From contig NZ_CP086068.1 of NCBI RefSeq assembly GCF_020783335.1, positions 248,001-312,000 on the forward strand: a DNA stretch of 64,000 nt. The letters are read 5' to 3'. Positions within the stretch are counted from its first letter, which is position 1. Every line of letters starts with the position of its first letter. The stretch is from Mucilaginibacter daejeonensis (GTDB taxonomy: Bacteria > Bacteroidota > Bacteroidia > Sphingobacteriales > Sphingobacteriaceae). Below are positions 20,040-27,867 of this stretch, in pieces. The notes beneath the pieces were generated by a model, which saw nothing but the letters and a program-made list of their open reading frames with translations, did no database searches and had not been told where the DNA came from. The translations under genes were made by a program, and so were the position numbers.

Positions 20040-20878
20040 TCAGGCTACGCATCCAGAAGGAGCTGAACATGGTCAACGGGAAAAAGCTATTGACCATCGA
20101 TACTCATATCGCTCAGGGGGACTTCACTGCCTTGTATGGTCCTTCAGGAGCGGGTAAGACCACCATCTTACGCATACTGGCCGGCCTATTAAAACCGGAT
20201 GAAGGTCATATAGAGGTGGACGGTGAGGTATGGCTGGATACGACAAAAAACATCAGCTTACCGCCCCAACAACGCGGCATCGGGTTCGTTTTTCAGGACC
20301 ATGCGCTGTTCCCTAACATGACGGTGCGTCAAAATCTGCTTTATGCCTTACCTGCTGGGGCACCGAAAAGCCAAGCCGATGAACTGCTCGAATTGACCGG
20401 ACTGACAGCATTGGGCGCACAAATGCCTCAAACCCTCTCAGGCGGACAAAAGCAGCGCGTAGCACTGGCCCGTGCATTAGTGAGACGACCTAAGCTCCTG
20501 TTGCTTGATGAGCCCTTTTCATCCTTAGATGATGCCATGAGCGAGGCTCTAAGGATAGAACTGAAGAAGATCCATCAACTTTATGGCATTACCACTTTAA
20601 TGGTGAGCCATAACATGGCCGAGATATGCCAGCTTGCGCAACACGTGATCAGTACCGATCAGGGGCAGGTCATCAACACTGGCACCCCTGCAAAGGTGTT
20701 CGGCTTGCAAAGGGCCGAAGGCGAATTGATGGGGCAGGTGATTGCGGTGGATGCTGAAAAGGCGACGGTCATGATCGGGAATAACGTGATCGATATACCC
20801 TTACCTGACCCAACGATCGCCGTGGGTGATCGCGTAACACTACATACCGCCGACCTTTCTTTCAAAAAGCTTTTGTAA
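20036..20878 (+). CDS. modC: Molybdate ABC transporter ATPase ModC
   Basis: 280 residues. Walker A GPSGAGKTT (about 35-43), Q-loop FVFQDHALFPNMTV, signature LSGGQKQR, Walker B LLLLDEPFSSLD and switch histidine in LMVSHN. A short C-terminal region of about 60 residues (GQVIAVDAEKATVMIGN) is a TOBE-like molybdate-binding segment, shorter than the tandem form in E. coli ModC (352 residues). It powers molybdate uptake through ModB. Confidence 0.94.
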   Translation: MIRLRIQKELNMVNGKKLLTIDTHIAQGDFTALYGPSGAGKTTILRILAGLLKPDEGHIEVDGEVWLDTTKNISLPPQQRGIGFVFQDHALFPNMTVRQNLLYALPAGAPKSQADELLELTGLTALGAQMPQTLSGGQKQRVALARALVRRPKLLLLDEPFSSLDDAMSEALRIELKKIHQLYGITTLMVSHNMAEICQLAQHVISTDQGQVINTGTPAKVFGLQRAEGELMGQVIAVDAEKATVMIGNNVIDIPLPDPTIAVGDRVTLHTADLSFKKLL

Positions 20879-20924
20879 CTTTATACTTGTGGGCAAACAG
20901 AATAGCGTTGTTCGCATTCTATCA

Positions 20925-21164
20925 ATGAAGATCTTATTATTTGGCATCACGCGCGACATCATTGGGCAAACCCAACTGACCGTTCCCGAAGGAGCATCAT
21001 TACATACCGTAAAGCAATTAAAGGACTGGCTGGGACAACAATATCCGGCTATCAATACGCTTAGTTCGCTGGCGGTGTCGGTAGATAGTGAGTACGCCGC
21101 CGATGATGATGAGCTGACCGCCGGACAAGAGATCGCTTTGATACCGCCTGTAAGCGGCGGTTAA
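20925..21164 (+). CDS. moaD: Molybdopterin synthase small subunit MoaD
   Basis: 79 residues from the ATG at 20925 (a GTG 12 codons upstream is in frame but adds non-family sequence). It has the ubiquitin-like fold of MoaD and ends in IPPVSGG; the terminal Gly-Gly is adenylated by MoeB and carries the thiocarboxylate sulfur. Its partners moaE and moeB are in the same operon. Confidence 0.94.
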   Translation: MKILLFGITRDIIGQTQLTVPEGASLHTVKQLKDWLGQQYPAINTLSSLAVSVDSEYAADDDELTAGQEIALIPPVSGG

Positions 21165-21168
21165 TAAT

Positions 21169-21579
21169 ATGCTGATCAAATTAGTTGAACATATCGACCT
21201 AAACGAGGTATATGCCCATTTGCATGATACGGGTGCAGGTGCCGTTAACCTTTTTGTAGGTACGGTCCGTGATCACTCCAAAGGCAAAAAAGTGATCAGG
21301 CTAGATTTTGAGGCGTATGATGCCATGGCGCTGAAGCAAATGCATCACCTGGCCGATCAGGCCATGCAGCAATGGCCGTTGGTCAAGCTGGCTATCGTAC
21401 ATGCCGTTGGAGCTAAGGATCCCGGCGTACCCGTGGTAGTGATCGGCGTGTCATCGGCACACCGGGAGGCGTCTTTTGAGGCCTGCCGTTTCCTGATCGA
21501 TGAATTAAAAAAGACGGTGCCGATCTGGAAGAAGGAATTTTACGAGGATAACAGCGTTTGGGTAAATGCCCATCCGTAA
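21169..21579 (+). CDS. moaE: Molybdopterin synthase catalytic subunit MoaE
   Basis: 136 residues. Conserved MoaE features are FVGTVRDHSKGKKV near the N-terminus, EAYDAMALKQM, the HREASFEACRFLIDELKKTVPIWKKE block with the active-site lysines, and W near the C-terminus. With MoaD it inserts two sulfurs into cyclic pyranopterin monophosphate. It begins 4 bases after the moaD stop. Confidence 0.96.
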   Translation: MLIKLVEHIDLNEVYAHLHDTGAGAVNLFVGTVRDHSKGKKVIRLDFEAYDAMALKQMHHLADQAMQQWPLVKLAIVHAVGAKDPGVPVVVIGVSSAHREASFEACRFLIDELKKTVPIWKKEFYEDNSVWVNAHP

Positions 21580-21586
21580 CGTACAA

Positions 21587-22582
21587 ATGAACGACAACAA
21601 ACTGGTAGACAGATACGGCAGGCAGCTTAATTACCTGCGGCTTTCGGTGACCGATCGCTGCAACTTCAGGTGTTACTACTGCATGCCCGAAGAAGGGATC
21701 GACTTTGCATCGCGTAAAGAGCTAATGAGCTTTGACGAGATGCTGCGCCTGTCGTCCGTGTTTTGCCAGTTGGGGATATCCAAGATCCGCATCACTGGCG
21801 GAGAGCCCTTTGTGCGTAACGGCATTATGCCTTTTTTGGATGAATTGCGCCAGTTGGATGGACTGAACGAGATCACGGTGACCAGTAACGGTACGCTCTC
21901 GAGTCGCTACCGCAAGCAGTTGCTGGGTATGGGCATCAAAAAGATCAACATCAGTCTTGATTCGTTAGACCGCGAGCGTTTTCACCGCATCACCCGTCGT
22001 GACAGTTTTGAGGAAGTTTATCAAAGCATCTTTGATCTGCTGAACGATGGTTTCGAGGTAAAGCTCAACTGCGTGGTTGCCAGCAACAAGAATATACAGG
22101 ACATCATTCCGTTCATCGAGCTTACCCGTGATCAGGCATTATCGGTCCGTTTTTTGGAGGAGATGCCGTTTAACGGCACCGATGGTAAGCAGCCCCTGTT
22201 CGAGTGGGATCATAAGCGCATCGCTGATCACATCCATCAATATTACCCTGACACGGTACGCCTGATCAGCGAGGCCAACTCAACATCGGTCAATTACCAA
22301 GTGCCCGGCCACCGCGGTAGTTTCGGGATCATACCCTCGTTCAGTCGTACCTTTTGCGGAACTTGCAACAGGGTAAGGCTATCAGCCACCGGCGAGTTGC
22401 GTACCTGTTTGTATGGCCCTCCGGTAGCTAATCTGCGTGATCTGTTGCGCAGTGGTGCTTCATCTGCCAATGTAGCTAACGAAATACTGGTAGCCGTGGC
22501 CAACCGCGAACGCGACGGCCATGCGGCCGAGCTGGCCAGCCAAGGCAATATCCATACTTCCATGTCGGTGCTGGGTGGTTAA
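21587..22582 (+). CDS. moaA: GTP 3',8-cyclase MoaA (radical SAM)
   Basis: 331 residues from the ATG at 21587, eight bases after the moaE stop; the in-frame ATG at 21566 overlaps moaE and is less likely. The radical-SAM cluster is CNFRCYYC (Cys25, Cys29, Cys32), with ITGGEPFVR after it. A second 4Fe-4S site is formed by CGTCNRVRLSATGELRTC. The C-terminus ends in LGG, the double glycine needed for activity in MoaA. It catalyses the first rearrangement of GTP towards the pterin with MoaC. Confidence 0.97.
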   Translation: MNDNKLVDRYGRQLNYLRLSVTDRCNFRCYYCMPEEGIDFASRKELMSFDEMLRLSSVFCQLGISKIRITGGEPFVRNGIMPFLDELRQLDGLNEITVTSNGTLSSRYRKQLLGMGIKKINISLDSLDRERFHRITRRDSFEEVYQSIFDLLNDGFEVKLNCVVASNKNIQDIIPFIELTRDQALSVRFLEEMPFNGTDGKQPLFEWDHKRIADHIHQYYPDTVRLISEANSTSVNYQVPGHRGSFGIIPSFSRTFCGTCNRVRLSATGELRTCLYGPPVANLRDLLRSGASSANVANEILVAVANRERDGHAAELASQGNIHTSMSVLGG

Positions 22583-22603
22583 AAGCCGCTCATACTACTA
22601 TCA

Positions 22604-23761
22604 ATGAACGACCCTATGATCACCGACGATACTCTCTATAATACCAACTCCCCCACCAAAAGAGGTGGGGAGAGATATTCCCGTCAAACCGCTTTAAACA
22701 ACTTAGGCGAAGCTGGTCAGCAAAAGCTCAGGAACGCTAAAGTGCTGGTGGTGGGTGCCGGAGGTTTGGGCGTGCCGGTATTACAATACCTGGCGGGTAT
22801 GGGTATAGGCACTATCGGTATCGTTGATGCTGATACCGTTTCGTTAAGTAACCTGCACCGCCAAATATTATATAGCGAGCAAGACATCAACAAAAAGAAA
22901 GTGGCCGCTTCGGCTGAAAGATTAAGGGCGCTCAACAGTGAGATAAAGATCGATACTCACGATACATTCCTGGATGCTGGTAACGCCATGACCTTGCTGA
23001 GTGGATATGATGTGGTCGTTGATGCCACCGATAATTTTAGCGCCCGCTATTTGCTGAATGATGCCTGTGTCATGCTGAATAAGCCCTGCGTATATGGTGC
23101 CGTGCAGCAATATGAGGGGCATGTGAGCGTATTCAACTTCAATAACGGGCCCACTTACCGCGATCTTTATCCTGAACCACCCCAAGCCAATGAGATACCC
23201 GACTGCAACACAGCAGGCGTATTAGGCGTGGCACCAGGTATAATCGGTTGTCAGCAAGCTTTGCAGGTGGTCAAGATCATTACCGGTATCGGCACTACCT
23301 TGTCGGGCTACTTGCAGATCTTTGACCTGCTGACCGACGAACAATATAAGATCAAATTAAAGGTAAGACCCGATAACAAGATGATCGATCGCTTACAGCA
23401 GAGTTATGAAACACCTGTTTGCAATTCGGTGCAGCAATTGACCGTAGAAGAACTATACGACCGCTACGAGAAGCAGGAACACTTCGACCTGATCGATGTG
23501 CGGGAGATACATGAATTTGAGGAAGAACACCTGCTCCATGCACGTTGCATGCCAGCTTTACAATTTGACCCAAAGTCGATCACTGTTGATGCCGGCGTGC
23601 CGGTGATCCTATTTTGCCAGAAAGGAGCACGAAGCAACAAAGCGGCACAGACCCTTCAAAGGCGATATCCTTCGGCGCAGATCTTCAGTGTGCTGGGCGG
23701 TATGGAATACTGGCAGGATGAATTTGACGACGCATACTTAGTGAAAGGCCCAACGATATGA
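22604..23761 (+). CDS. moeB: MoaD adenylyltransferase MoeB fused to a rhodanese domain
   Basis: 385 residues. Residues about 24-270 are an E1-like adenylating domain (RYSRQTAL, VLVVGAGGLGVPVLQYLAGMG, DADTVSLSNLHRQILY, DATDNFSARYLLNDAC, and PDCNTAGVLGVAPGIIG). Residues about 283-385 are a rhodanese domain with active-site Cys338 in FCQKGARS, so the protein can both activate MoaD and supply persulfide sulfur. Zinc-binding Cys pairs typical of E. coli MoeB are not obvious. The first 23 residues are encoded partly by a palindromic element (22649-22672) and look inserted. It overlaps moeA as ATGA. It may also serve thiamine synthesis, since MoeB and ThiF are close. Confidence 0.9.
   Translation: MNDPMITDDTLYNTNSPTKRGGERYSRQTALNNLGEAGQQKLRNAKVLVVGAGGLGVPVLQYLAGMGIGTIGIVDADTVSLSNLHRQILYSEQDINKKKVAASAERLRALNSEIKIDTHDTFLDAGNAMTLLSGYDVVVDATDNFSARYLLNDACVMLNKPCVYGAVQQYEGHVSVFNFNNGPTYRDLYPEPPQANEIPDCNTAGVLGVAPGIIGCQQALQVVKIITGIGTTLSGYLQIFDLLTDEQYKIKLKVRPDNKMIDRLQQSYETPVCNSVQQLTVEELYDRYEKQEHFDLIDVREIHEFEEEHLLHARCMPALQFDPKSITVDAGVPVILFCQKGARSNKAAQTLQRRYPSAQIFSVLGGMEYWQDEFDDAYLVKGPTI
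22649..22672 (+). repeat. G/C-rich palindrome inside the moeB N-terminal coding region
   Basis: CTCCCCCACC, a five-base loop and GGTGGGGAG form a stem of nine pairs with one bulged base. It encodes NSPTKRGGE, just before the conserved RYSRQ start of the adenylating domain. Confidence 0.7.
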
Positions 23762-24945
23762 TCAGTGTCGAACAAGCATTACAATTGGTAGCCACCGAAG
23801 CCAACGTTTTTACGACCGAGGATGTCGCGCTGCTCCATTCCAATGGACGCATAATTGCCCAGGATGTAGTGGCCGACCGGGATATGCCACCGTTCGACCG
23901 GGCCACCATGGATGGAATCGCGATCGACAGCAGTGTGTTCCAGGGCAATGGTCAGCGGTTCTTGATAGAAGATATACAGCCCGCCGGTCACCCGCAAAAG
24001 CAACTCCAGGACCCGCTCAACGCCTTAGAGGTGATGACCGGGGCAATGCTCCCCCAAGGCACCGATGCGGTGATCCGGTATGAGGATATAGCGATCAGTG
24101 ATGATACAGCCACCGTACATCTGGAGGAGGTGAAGCCTAAACAGAACGTACATTTACAGGGAGCCGATGAAAAGGCAGGAGAGGTACTGGTCTGCAGCGG
24201 CAGCAGGATAACGCCGGCTATCGTAGCGACCATGGCTTCGGTGGGAATGGCCAGCGTAGAGGTGTATCGTTTGCCCCGGATAGCGGTATGCTCCACGGGC
24301 GACGAATTGGTGGATGTAGAGCAAGTGCCTGAAGCGCATCAGATCCGCCGCTCTAACAGTTACATGTTGCTGGCCGCCTTACAACAGGAAGGTATCACGG
24401 CTAACGCCTATCACCTGCCTGATGAGCCAGAGGCCATGACCCAACAGATCAGTGCCATGTTGGCCTATCACGAGGTGTTGCTGTTCTCCGGGGCGGTATC
24501 GAAGGGGAAGTTCGACCACTTACCTGGGGTACTGGCAAGCCGCGGAATGCAGACCATTTTTCATAATATCGCCCAAAAGCCGGGTAAACCTTTGCTGTTC
24601 GGTAAGATGCCGCAGGGAACTATCGTTTTCGGGTTTCCTGGTAACCCGGTGTCTACCTGGGTATGTTACCAGCTCTATTTCAGGCACTGGCTTGATCGTT
24701 CGCAAGGGTTAGATACCGCTAAAGTGCAAGCAACTTTGTCACGACCGCTTACCTTTAAACCGGCGCTTACCCATCATGTATTGGTAAAATTGAATAAAGA
24801 GCAAGGTTTCCTGAAAGCGGTGCCGGTCAGCACTTCCACCTCGGGCGATATGGTAAATCTCATGCAGGGCGAAGGGCTGATCAGCCTGCCAGCCAACGAA
24901 GAATATTTTGAAGCGGGCCGTGTTTTTGACGTGCTGACCTTTTGA
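23758..24945 (+). CDS. moeA: Molybdopterin molybdenumtransferase MoeA
   Basis: 395 residues. Landmarks: DMPPFDRATMDGIAI near residue 45 (MoeA N-terminal motif), VMTGAMLPQGTDAVIRYED, VCSTGDELVD, SGAVSKGKFD and FGFPGNPVSTWVCYQL. These mark domains 1-3 in order, with the shorter domain 4 after about 320. It inserts molybdate into adenylylated molybdopterin. The adenylating partner (MogA/MoaB) is not encoded in this window and must lie elsewhere or be replaced. Confidence 0.96.
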   Translation: MISVEQALQLVATEANVFTTEDVALLHSNGRIIAQDVVADRDMPPFDRATMDGIAIDSSVFQGNGQRFLIEDIQPAGHPQKQLQDPLNALEVMTGAMLPQGTDAVIRYEDIAISDDTATVHLEEVKPKQNVHLQGADEKAGEVLVCSGSRITPAIVATMASVGMASVEVYRLPRIAVCSTGDELVDVEQVPEAHQIRRSNSYMLLAALQQEGITANAYHLPDEPEAMTQQISAMLAYHEVLLFSGAVSKGKFDHLPGVLASRGMQTIFHNIAQKPGKPLLFGKMPQGTIVFGFPGNPVSTWVCYQLYFRHWLDRSQGLDTAKVQATLSRPLTFKPALTHHVLVKLNKEQGFLKAVPVSTSTSGDMVNLMQGEGLISLPANEEYFEAGRVFDVLTF

Positions 24946-24948
24946 TCA

Positions 24949-26094
24949 ATGAAAGAACTGGAAGATATCATTAAAGCATTCGATGCTGCTCAGCAACAGG
25001 GCAAGCTCACCGCATTGGCTACCGTGGTGCGGGTGGAAGGCTCATCCTACCGCAGGGCAGGTGCCCGTATGCTGGTGACCGAGGACGGCGAACTGACCGG
25101 TGCCATCAGCGGCGGGTGCCTGGAAGGTGATGCCCTACGCAAGGCCCGCCTGGTAATGGCCCAGCAACGCCCAATGCTGGTCACCTATGATACCACCGAC
25201 GATGATGATGCTAAACTGGGTGTAGGCTTGGGTTGCAACGGCATTATCCATATCCTGATCGAACCGATCGACGCCAATAGCAACGACCATGTGATCACCT
25301 TCTTTAAAGGTTTCCTGGCCAAAAGGCAAAATGTGGTGGTGGTGACGCTATTCTCACTGGCCGACCGCCGGGCCGCACAGCCCGGTAGCTGCATGCTTTT
25401 AGGGGCCGATCAGTACGTGGCCAGATTGCTTCACCCGGCTATGGAGCCCGAGGTAAAAGCTGATGCTCTGGATGTATGGAACAGTGGTCGCTCCGTGATC
25501 AAAGAATATGATCAGGGGCTCACGGCCTTTATCGAATTGCTGCGACCGCCCATGTCGCTCATCATATTTGGCGCGGGTAATGACGCCATACCGTTGGTAC
25601 AAACGGCAGCGGTATTAGGGTGGCATACCACCGTGGTTGATGGCCGGGCCAACTATGCCGTGCCGGCACGTTTCCCGTTAGCCAAAAGGATATTGATCGC
25701 ACGGCCCGAAGAAGCCCTGCCTCAGCTCGACCTGGATAGCCGCACCGCCGTGGTACTCATGACCCATAATTACAATTATGATCTGGCCATGCTGCGTCTA
25801 CTCCTTCCGTTGCAACTGACCTATGTAGGCAGCTTAGGACCGAAAAAGAAACTGCAACGCATGTTGGACGAACTGCAGGAAGAAGGCATACAGCCTTCGC
25901 CCCAACAGTTGCAAAGCATTTATGGCCCTACCGGTCTCGACATCGGTGCGGAAACTTCTGAAGAGATAGCCCTATCCATCATTGCCGAGATACAGGCCGT
26001 GATACAAGGCCGTAACGGACAGAACTTGCGGTTGCGCGAAGGTGCCATTTATGACCATAGCCGCATCTTATCCATTGGTCAAGGTCATGGCTGA
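24949..26094 (+). CDS. XdhC/CoxI family molybdoenzyme maturation protein
   Basis: 381 residues. The N-terminal XdhC_CoxI domain shows ATVVRVEGSSYRRAGARMLV, ISGGCLEGD and GLGCNGIIHILIEP; the C-terminal Rossmann domain begins LIIFGAGNDAIPLVQTAAVLGW and contains MTHNYNYDLAMLRLLL with SLGPKKKLQRML. In known systems this family binds molybdenum cofactor, protects it and assists its sulfuration and insertion into xanthine-dehydrogenase-type enzymes. No such enzyme is in the window, but the presence of this gene and the next predicts one in the genome. It begins 3 bases after the moeA stop. Confidence 0.9.
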   Translation: MKELEDIIKAFDAAQQQGKLTALATVVRVEGSSYRRAGARMLVTEDGELTGAISGGCLEGDALRKARLVMAQQRPMLVTYDTTDDDDAKLGVGLGCNGIIHILIEPIDANSNDHVITFFKGFLAKRQNVVVVTLFSLADRRAAQPGSCMLLGADQYVARLLHPAMEPEVKADALDVWNSGRSVIKEYDQGLTAFIELLRPPMSLIIFGAGNDAIPLVQTAAVLGWHTTVVDGRANYAVPARFPLAKRILIARPEEALPQLDLDSRTAVVLMTHNYNYDLAMLRLLLPLQLTYVGSLGPKKKLQRMLDELQEEGIQPSPQQLQSIYGPTGLDIGAETSEEIALSIIAEIQAVIQGRNGQNLRLREGAIYDHSRILSIGQGHG

Positions 26095-26668
26095 TTATAC
26101 CACTGGCATTATTATATTGGCCGCAGGCAGCTCATCACGATTAGGGCAGCCTAAGCAATTGGTGAAATATCAGGGTAAGACCTTATTAACGCGAGCCACT
26201 GAGGCGGCAAAGGAAGTTGCTGACGGTGCAGTGATAGTTGTGACAGGCGCTCATGAGCAATTGATCAAGGCAGAGGTAGCAGAAATAGACGTGCACATTG
26301 TACATAACCCTCTTTGGCAGCAGGGCATGGCTTCTTCCATCAATGCAGGCATCAGTGCGCTACCATCAGGCACGCAGCAGGCGATCATCATGTTATGTGA
26401 TCAACCCTTTGCCGATGCCGCTCTTCTAAAAGAAATGATTGATCAGCAACGGCTTCACGATAGCAAATTGGTGGCTTGTACCTATGGCGGTTCAACAGGC
26501 GTACCGGCTTTGTTCGATCAAACCCTCTTTGCCGAACTGCTCGAACTCAAAGGACAAGAGGGCGCCAAAAAGATCATTCAAAAATATCGGGAGCAGGCCA
26601 CTATCATACCATTCGAGAAGGGAAGCATTGATATCGACACGCCCCCCGATCTTGAACACCTCCGATAG
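26087..26668 (+). CDS. MocA-like molybdenum cofactor nucleotidyltransferase
   Basis: 193 residues from the ATG at 26087, which overlaps the xdhC-like stop by 8 bases. The N-terminus is GIIILAAGSSSRLGQPKQLV, the NTP-transferase motif of MocA, followed by MLCDQPFADAALL with the metal-binding aspartate and IDIDTPPDLEHL at the end. MocA attaches CMP to molybdopterin for xanthine-dehydrogenase-family enzymes, which fits the neighbouring XdhC. It is the last gene of the operon and ends 5 bases before the stop of the convergent dehydrogenase gene. Cytidylyl versus another nucleotidyl specificity is inferred from context. Confidence 0.87.
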   Translation: MADYTTGIIILAAGSSSRLGQPKQLVKYQGKTLLTRATEAAKEVADGAVIVVTGAHEQLIKAEVAEIDVHIVHNPLWQQGMASSINAGISALPSGTQQAIIMLCDQPFADAALLKEMIDQQRLHDSKLVACTYGGSTGVPALFDQTLFAELLELKGQEGAKKIIQKYREQATIIPFEKGSIDIDTPPDLEHLR

Positions 26669-26673
26669 TCAGC

Positions 26674-27654
26674 CTAAACGCGGTTCACCAGCTCACGCTG
26701 GCCTGCGTAGGCATCAATGTTATTGAACGTCGTGGTGGCGATCTGCTCCATGGCTTCTTTCGTGAAAAAGCCCTGATGAGAGGTGATCAGTACGTTAGGG
26801 AACGAGATGAGCCGCATAATGAGGTCGTCCTGAATGATATCTTCCGACAGGTCATGAAAGAACAATTTCCCTTCCTGCTCATAAACATCCAACCCTAAGT
26901 AACCCAGTCTACCATGCTTAAGGGCATCGATCACCGCTATAGTATCGATCAATCCGCCGCGGCTGGTGTTGATCAGCATCGCTCCGGGCTTGAACAATTC
27001 AAGCGTATGCTTATTGATCAGGTGTTTGGTGCTCTCCATAAGCGGGCAGTGTAACGATACCACATCCGCATCGGCCAGTGTCTCTTCCAGTGACCCATAA
27101 GTAACACCATTAGCCTGTAGCTCAACGTCTGGATAGATGTCGTAAGCATGGATACGACAGCCAAAGCCCTTTAGGATGTGGCAAAGCGCCTTACCGATAT
27201 TGCCTGTACCGATCACGGCGACCTTACGGCCATGCAGGTTAAAGCCCATCAGTCGTTCCAACGAAAAATTACCCTCGCGGATGCGGTTGTAAGCTTTGTG
27301 CGTTTTGCGGTTGAGGGTAAGGATCAGGGCCATAGCATGCTCGGCCACCGCCTCGGGCGAGTAAGCCGGAACCCTCAGCACAGGGATATCCAGTTTTTTG
27401 GCCGCCTCAAGGTCAACGTTGTTGAAGCCCGCACAACGAAGCACGATGAGCCTCACCCCATTTTGCTGCAAGGTATTCAACACGATTGCGTTCACCTGGT
27501 CATTCACAAAGATGCATACGGCATCAAAACCCGCGGTAAGCTGAGCGGTCTGCTCGTTCAGGGGCAGCACGAAAAATTCCAGCTCATGGCCGGTATTATG
27601 GCGGGTCAGAAAGTCACGGTCGTATTGATAGGTACTAAATACAGCGATCCTCAT
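26674..27654 (-). CDS. ldhA: D-lactate dehydrogenase type 2-hydroxyacid dehydrogenase
   Basis: 326 residues from the ATG at 27652-27654, which gives MRIAVFSTYQYDRDF, the standard start of D-LDH. The NAD-binding motif is VAVIGTGNIGKALC (about 145-158). Catalytic positions are the Arg in INTSRGGLID, the Glu in DVYEQEG and the His in LITSHQGFFT. The enzyme reduces pyruvate to D-lactate with NADH in the cytoplasm. It is transcribed alone; the divergent phospho-sugar mutase gene starts 213 bases away. Confidence 0.92.
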   Translation of the reverse strand: MRIAVFSTYQYDRDFLTRHNTGHELEFFVLPLNEQTAQLTAGFDAVCIFVNDQVNAIVLNTLQQNGVRLIVLRCAGFNNVDLEAAKKLDIPVLRVPAYSPEAVAEHAMALILTLNRKTHKAYNRIREGNFSLERLMGFNLHGRKVAVIGTGNIGKALCHILKGFGCRIHAYDIYPDVELQANGVTYGSLEETLADADVVSLHCPLMESTKHLINKHTLELFKPGAMLINTSRGGLIDTIAVIDALKHGRLGYLGLDVYEQEGKLFFHDLSEDIIQDDLIMRLISFPNVLITSHQGFFTKEAMEQIATTTFNNIDAYAGQRELVNRV

Positions 27655-27867
27655 GATAAATAGCGTTAAAATGGATAAGATATGATAAGCCAAGTTATGA
27701 ACAAAAGCGCACATCAAATGTTATGAATATCCTATATTCAAGTGATGGCCGTCATATACGTCGCCAGCTTAAATATTTCATCTTAAGTTGATCTTAGAGA
27801 TATTTTTTATTATCATATTTGAACTCAACTGATATCATATATATCCGCTAATCACACAATTTTGAAC

